Positions 60,464-64,000 of a DNA stretch of 64,000 nt are shown here, piece by piece (within the stretch, counting starts at the first letter, position 1; each line of letters opens with the position of its first letter). A program made the translations under genes and the position numbers. Source of the stretch: Actinomycetota bacterium (GTDB lineage Bacteria > Actinomycetota > Acidimicrobiia > IMCC26256 > PALSA-555); NCBI GenBank assembly GCA_016870355.1, contig VGBR01000007.1, positions 62,001 through 126,000 on the forward strand, in the 5' to 3' direction. The notes below the pieces were generated by a model. That model did no database searches and was not told the DNA's origin. It was given only the letters and a program-made list of their open reading frames with translations.

Positions 60464-61126
60464 CGGCCGCAACCCCGCACTCGGCGCCCATTGCTTCGGC
60501 CATGCCCCGCAGGAACGGCTCGGGGTCCTTGCCGGCGGTCCCATCGGCGAGGTTGTCGAGGTACACCGCGTGCTCGCGCAGCGACGTGACCCCGCGGTCG
60601 ATGGTGCTCGTGACGTCGACGTAGTGGGTGGCTTCGGGCGCACCGCCGAACAGCGCGAACCGCACGCCACTCCACGGGTCACCCCCCGCGCCGGTGAAGA
60701 CCCAGCGGTTGGCGGCGTCGCGGGCCGCGTCGAGGAGCGCGATGCCCACTGCCCGGTGATCGGCGTGGTTGAGCCCGCCGGGCCAGCGGTCACCGAAGTG
60801 GATCGAGATCAGGACCTCGGGCCGGTGGCGGCGGAGCGCGATCGACGGCTCCACCAGGCCGTCGGGGTGGGCGAGGAACTCCACGGTGTCGACGCCCACC
60901 ACCGCGGCCGACCGGCGCTCCTCGTCCTGACGCAGTCGGGCGGACTCGTCGGGGGCGATGGCGTCGATCCCGGCCTCGCCGGAGGTGGCGAGTACGTAGC
61001 CGACCCACTTGCCCTGGTCGGTCCGGCCGATGCCGCGCCGTACTCGAGGTCGTCGGGATGCGCGACGACCGCGAGCGCGCGCGACCAGTCCTCGGGGACG
61101 GGCTCCAGCCCGGGTCCGTTGCTCAC
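60435..61126 (-). pseudogene. PIG-L family deacetylase gene, frameshifted
   Basis: From GTG 61126 the frame reads LAVVAHPDDLEYGAASA, the PIG-L metal motif HPDDxE, then turns into Pro/Arg-rich nonsense. From about 61050 another frame carries TDQGKWVGYVLATSGEAG, DESARLRQDEERRSAAV, NHADHRAVG (second metal site) and runs to 60435. The two halves make one protein of about 230 aa. Against the family (about three extra residues such as VARW expected here) a deletion of about 10 nt near 61050-61060 would explain the shift. Mutation or sequencing error. Confidence 0.75.
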
Positions 61127-61409
61127 GGGGCCACTCCAGGGGCCTCCTTCCCTCGACCCATCAAGGTGCTGAGGGGTGGCGCCCTGTGGGACTGGCGAGC
61201 AGTCGAACGTTGGGCAGAGTCAACGGGTCGACTGCAAGGGGATCGTGCCAGGGCGAGGCGCCCCTCGTCTGGGTGACGGGCGGGCGTGATCGTGTGTGCG
61301 TGTGTGTTTGAGTACCCGCCAAACCTGGGTTCGCACTGCTTGCGGATTTGAGTACGCCGAACCGGGCTCAGGCGGAGCGCCACGTCACGGGGACCACCGT
61401 CCGGCCCGG

Positions 61410-61438
61410 TCCGCAAACAGTCCGCAAGACGTTGCGGA
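61410..61438. promoter_or_regulatory. TCCGCAA inverted repeat with an extra half-site
   Basis: TCCGCAA at 61410-61416 and 61421-61427, and TTGCGGA at 61432-61438. The last two form a perfect 7-bp inverted repeat with a 4-bp spacer (GACG). A further TTGCGGA lies at 61340-61346. Looks like an operator cluster. Confidence 0.4.
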
Positions 61439-61555
61439 ACGGTGCGAGACAACGAGGAGATCGAACCGCCGTTTTCGCAGGTCAGCGGGCATGTTGCGAC
61501 CCCGTGTGAGTCAGCGAGTACCGGGAACGCAGTCTCCTGAGAACCGCCGCGACCG

Positions 61556-61583
61556 TTGCGCCGCTAGGTTTCTGACATAGCAT
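61556..61583 (+). promoter_or_regulatory. candidate sigma-70-type promoter of the liv-type operon
   Basis: TTGCGC (61556-61561), 16-bp spacer and TAGCAT (61578-61583) match the -35 and -10 boxes at four of six bases each. The gene start at 61615 is 31 bp downstream. Confidence 0.35.
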
Positions 61584-61614
61584 CAGATTCGCCGTTGAGT
61601 TGGGGGGAGCTTTG

Positions 61615-62430
61615 GTGGCAGCGGTTGAGAGCGTGCCCACGCCTGCTCCCGTTGCGCCCTCGGGCGGTGCTGCGCTCGCTCTGCACGATGTCACCGTCCG
61701 CTTCGGCGGCATCATCGCCCTCCAGGACGTCAGCTTCTCGGTGGGTCGAGGAGAGGTCCTCGGGCTCATCGGTCCGAACGGTGCGGGCAAGACCACTCTC
61801 TTTGACGTGGTGTCCGGTGTGCGCATCCCCGACAGCGGGCGTGTCGACCTCGACGACGTCGATGTCACCAACCAGAACGCGGTGGCGCGCGCTCGGCGCG
61901 GGATGCGGCGCACCTTTCAGCGAGTGCAGATGTTCGGGTGGCTCTCGGTCGAGGACAACGTCCTCGCTGCACTCGAATGGCGCGGCGGCGGCGGCGGCAT
62001 GCTCGCCGATCTCGTGTCGTTCCCGACCCGGCGCCTCCGAGAACGCGAGCGCCGGGCTCGGGTCGCCGAGGTGCTCGAGCAGTGCGGGCTGACGTCGGTG
62101 GCCAAGGACCCGTCGGGCTCCCTCCCTATCGGCTTGGCGCGCATGGTGGAGGTCGCGCGCGCCATCGTCGACGAGCCGAAGGTGCTCCTGCTCGACGAGC
62201 CGACGTCGGGGCTCGAAGAGGGAGAGGTCGAGCGGCTGGGCGACCTCATCCAGACGATTCGCAAGGACGAAGCCTGCGCGGTCGTGCTCGTCGAGCACGA
62301 CGTGGGCTTCGTCATGCGCCAGTGCGACCGCATCGTGGTACTCGACCTCGGTCGAGTGCTCGCGACGGGCGCGCCGGCCGAGATCCAGGCCAACGCCGCG
62401 GTGCGGACCGCGTACCTCGGTGAGGGCTAG
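61615..62430 (+). CDS. branched-chain amino-acid type ABC transporter ATPase (LivG-like)
   Basis: 271 aa. Walker A GPNGAGKTTLFD, RRTFQRVQMFGWLSVEDNV (the LivG-specific QxxxxF region), Walker B KVLLLDEPTSGL and switch His in LVEHDVGFV. The signature segment reads LPIGLARMVEVARA instead of LSxGQ. GTG 61615 has GGGGGGAG (61602-61608) upstream. It is the first gene of the operon, followed by the binding protein and a LivH-like permease. Substrates of such systems range from amino acids to aromatic acids and urea. Confidence 0.93.
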   Translation: MAAVESVPTPAPVAPSGGAALALHDVTVRFGGIIALQDVSFSVGRGEVLGLIGPNGAGKTTLFDVVSGVRIPDSGRVDLDDVDVTNQNAVARARRGMRRTFQRVQMFGWLSVEDNVLAALEWRGGGGGMLADLVSFPTRRLRERERRARVAEVLEQCGLTSVAKDPSGSLPIGLARMVEVARAIVDEPKVLLLDEPTSGLEEGEVERLGDLIQTIRKDEACAVVLVEHDVGFVMRQCDRIVVLDLGRVLATGAPAEIQANAAVRTAYLGEG

Positions 62431-62469
62431 GAGCAATATCGCATTGATGGACACACAAGGGGGGATCCC

Positions 62470-63750
62470 ATGAAGCGAAGAAAGCTGGTGACCGTGATCG
62501 CGGTCACCGCGGCGATGGGGCTCGCGCTCGGAGTGGGCGGGGTCGCCAACGCACGCGTGAAGAGCCAGGAGGTGCGCGGCATCACCGACGACGAAGTGCT
62601 CGTCGGTGGCCTCGGGCCTTCGTACCCATTCCGGGAGTTCGGTGGCGAGACGGGCGTGCTTGCCCGCTTCGAGGTCGAGAACCAGAACGGTGGTGTGAAT
62701 GGTCGCGAGCTCACCTATGTGGGGTGGGGGGATGACCAGAACAGCGCCGACACCAACCTCGCCGAGGCCCGTCGCCTCGTCGAGCAGGAGGGTGTGGCCG
62801 CACTCGTGCCGGTGCTCTCACCCAACTACCTCTCGGCCGCGGAGTACGCCGAGCAGCAGCACGTACCAGCCTTCGGGTGGGGCATCTCGCGCGGGTTCTG
62901 CGAGACCACCTACGCGTTCGGCTTCAGTGGCTGCCTGACGCCGCCGCCGCCGGTGAAGGTCGCCAGCAACACGTGGGGCAGCCTCATCGACGAGGCGTTC
63001 AAGAGCGAGGGTGACGCCGACGGTGCCGACGGGAAGACCGCGGCGGTCATCTCCGAGGACAACGACTCCGGGCGCGCCGGCAAGGTCGTGGTCGTGGCGA
63101 CCGCCGAGGCCGTGGGGATGGAGATCGTCTACGACGAGTCGTCGCTGCCGCCGCCGGACCCGGCGCCGGTGACCGACTTCTCGCCGTACGTGACCGAGCT
63201 GATGACGGCGAACGACGGCGAGCCGCCCGACGTCATCTTCCTCGTGATCTCCCAGGACAACCTCCAGGGCGGGTTCCAGGTTGCGCTGAACGACGCCGGC
63301 TTCGACGGCATCGCGACCAACGCGGTGCTGTATTCACCGCTCGCAACCGGCTTGGTGACGGGTGGCTCGGTGCTCACGCAGTTCGCGACGCCCGAGGCGG
63401 CCGCCGATGTTCCGGCCGTGCAGGAGTTCCTCGACGCGGTCGAGGCCGTTGCTCCCGGTGAGGTGATCAACCAGCCGACCATCGCTGGTTACGTCGCGGC
63501 GGACATGTTCATCCAGGCGCTGGAGGCGGCTGGCAAGAACCCGACGCCGGAGAAGATCCAGAAGGCGGCGGCGAAGATGACCTACGGGATCGACGGTTTC
63601 GTCGGCCCGACGAAGTACCCGAAGGGCTTCAAGGCCGGGACGCCCTGCGGTCAGCTCGTGGCCAGCGATGGCACCGAGTGGACGGTCCAGGTCCCGTTCC
63701 AGTGCTTCTCGAACATCAAGATCCCATCGTTGAAGAAGATCAAGTACTGA
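62470..63750 (+). CDS. branched-chain amino-acid type ABC substrate-binding protein (LivK-like)
   Basis: 426 aa, exported: MKRRKLVTVIAVTAAMGLALGVGG signal, no lipobox Cys. Type 1 periplasmic-binding fold with VGGLGPSYPFREFGGETGV, NGGVNGRELTYVGWGDDQ, AALVPVLSPNYLSAAEYAEQQ and NQPTIAGYVAADMFIQALEAAG. Four Cys (two pairs, e.g. GFCETT/SGCLTP and PCGQ/QCFSN) probably form disulfides. RBS AAGGGGGG precedes the ATG. Works with the LivG ATPase upstream and the permease downstream. The ligand is not predictable from this. Confidence 0.93.
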   Translation: MKRRKLVTVIAVTAAMGLALGVGGVANARVKSQEVRGITDDEVLVGGLGPSYPFREFGGETGVLARFEVENQNGGVNGRELTYVGWGDDQNSADTNLAEARRLVEQEGVAALVPVLSPNYLSAAEYAEQQHVPAFGWGISRGFCETTYAFGFSGCLTPPPPVKVASNTWGSLIDEAFKSEGDADGADGKTAAVISEDNDSGRAGKVVVVATAEAVGMEIVYDESSLPPPDPAPVTDFSPYVTELMTANDGEPPDVIFLVISQDNLQGGFQVALNDAGFDGIATNAVLYSPLATGLVTGGSVLTQFATPEAAADVPAVQEFLDAVEAVAPGEVINQPTIAGYVAADMFIQALEAAGKNPTPEKIQKAAAKMTYGIDGFVGPTKYPKGFKAGTPCGQLVASDGTEWTVQVPFQCFSNIKIPSLKKIKY

Positions 63751-63767
63751 TCCCGCGGGAGTCGTGA

Positions 63768-63808
63768 CGACGACGGCGGCCGGGTTCTTTGCCCGGCCGC
63801 CGTTGTCC
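63768..63808 (+). terminator. strong hairpin between binding-protein and permease genes
   Basis: Perfect 12-bp stem ACGGCGGCCGGG / CCCGGCCGCCGT, extendable to about 16 bp with one G-T pair, loop TTCTTTG. It lies 18 bp after the binding-protein stop. In such operons this type of stem gives more binding protein than permease, by partial termination or by protecting the 3' end of mRNA. Confidence 0.65.
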
Positions 63809-63842
63809 GTTCGGTTCCTGTAGCGAGCGAGGTCGATCAACA

Positions 63843-64000
63843 GTGGAGCGGTTCCTCAACCTGACCGTGTCGGGCCTGGTGACGGGCGCCATCTACTCGA
63901 TCATGGCGTCGGGTCTCGTGCTGACGTATCAGACCTCGGGGATCTTCAACTTCGGTCACGGCGCAGTCGCGTTCGCCGTGGCGTACTTCTACTTCCAGCT
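63843..64000 (+). CDS. branched-chain ABC transporter permease (LivH-like), 5' part
   Basis: Only the first 52 codons are present. From GTG 63843 the frame reads ERFLNLTVSGLVTGAIYSIMA, then LTYQTSGIFNFGHGAVAFAVAYFYFQ. The FNFGHGA segment after helix one is diagnostic of LivH permeases. The gene runs off the right edge, and LivM and LivF are expected beyond it. Confidence 0.88.
   Translation, partial: MERFLNLTVSGLVTGAIYSIMASGLVLTYQTSGIFNFGHGAVAFAVAYFYFQ

Larger units (their letters stand above)
61127..61614. other. 488-bp intergenic region with repeats, no gene seen
   Basis: No coding frame looks real. It holds two direct repeats (TTTGAGTAC then CGCC and AACC, at 61307-61329 and 61347-61366), four copies of TCCGCAA/TTGCGGA (61340-61438), a GTGTGTG run near 61292-61308 and a candidate promoter at 61556-61583. 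It separates the GC-rich block from the ABC importer. Confidence 0.5.

Noticed and set aside
61307-61366. Two direct repeats as a CRISPR array
   Set aside because: Only two imperfect copies with no regular spacer series and no cas genes.
53438-61589. Firm call of att sites and a genomic island
   Set aside because: The repeat is short, no integrase, relaxase or tRNA is present, and GC was judged by eye, so it is kept as a finding only.

Overview
The window is high-GC DNA with dense, often overlapping genes, many GTG starts and no RNA gene, IS element, CRISPR array or integrase that I could find. F420-type oxidoreductases (LLM and PPOX families), Ku plus a LigD-type polymerase, an Rpf-like lytic enzyme, a cytochrome P450 and many acyl-CoA dehydrogenases (ACADs) point to an actinobacterium. 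The mix of genes would fit an uncultured Acidimicrobiia-like lineage, but that rank is inference.

Layout. 0-4.9 kb: ACADs, a membrane protein and an alpha-beta fused CoA-transferase-like protein. 5.0-9.4 kb: a complete carbohydrate-type ABC importer (ATPase, two permeases, binding protein). 9.4-22.2 kb: acyl-CoA catabolism. It holds a minus-strand five-gene operon (ACAD, hypothetical, CaiB-type CoA-transferase, DUF35 protein, thiolase), citrate synthase, another ACAD, a GH114-like protein, a secreted His/Asp-rich protein, an acyl-CoA-ligase/ACAD pair and a divergent P450. 22.3-31.2 kb: a minus-strand cell-envelope and housekeeping run (GNAT, MBL hydrolase, SDR, L,D-transpeptidase, DUF6624), an MFS exporter, an SDR, an Rpf-like protein, a second secreted protein and aat. 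31.2-36.6 kb: a di-iron ferritin-like protein, arsC, ACAD, AlaX, a DUF559-like protein and an acyl-ACP thioesterase. 36.6-45.5 kb: a long XRE regulator with a lectin-like C-terminus, SDRs, PhyH oxygenase, gamma carbonic anhydrase, CDF transporter, metallohydrolase and a divergent NHEJ pair (LigD-Pol / Ku). 45.6-53.3 kb: a cytochrome b/c - binding protein - SMP-30 operon, a CASTOR/POLLUX-like channel, an acyltransferase, a pirin gene with an in-frame stop and an LMW phosphatase. 53.5-61.1 kb: a visibly GC-richer block of catabolic genes (two SDRs, an EchA20-like crotonase, PPOX, LysR, MaoC-like, amidohydrolase, AKR, and a frameshifted PIG-L deacetylase). 61.6-64 kb: the start of a branched-chain amino-acid type ABC importer.

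How it fits together. The main theme is degradation of CoA-activated, probably alicyclic or steroid-like acids. A ligase activates the acid, several ACADs and a P450 oxidise it, a crotonase, MaoC-like protein and SDRs hydrate, open or oxidise rings, CoA-transferases and a thiolase/DUF35 pair move or cleave acyl groups, and citrate synthase takes the acetyl-CoA. The substrate cannot be read from the sequence.

Items most worth a second look are the XRE-ConA-like regulator, a 51-nt leader shared by two unrelated genes, a palindrome placed about 20 bp upstream of two ACAD genes, a pair of related secreted proteins, and four damaged or oddly started genes (pirin, PIG-L, a CMD remnant, aat).
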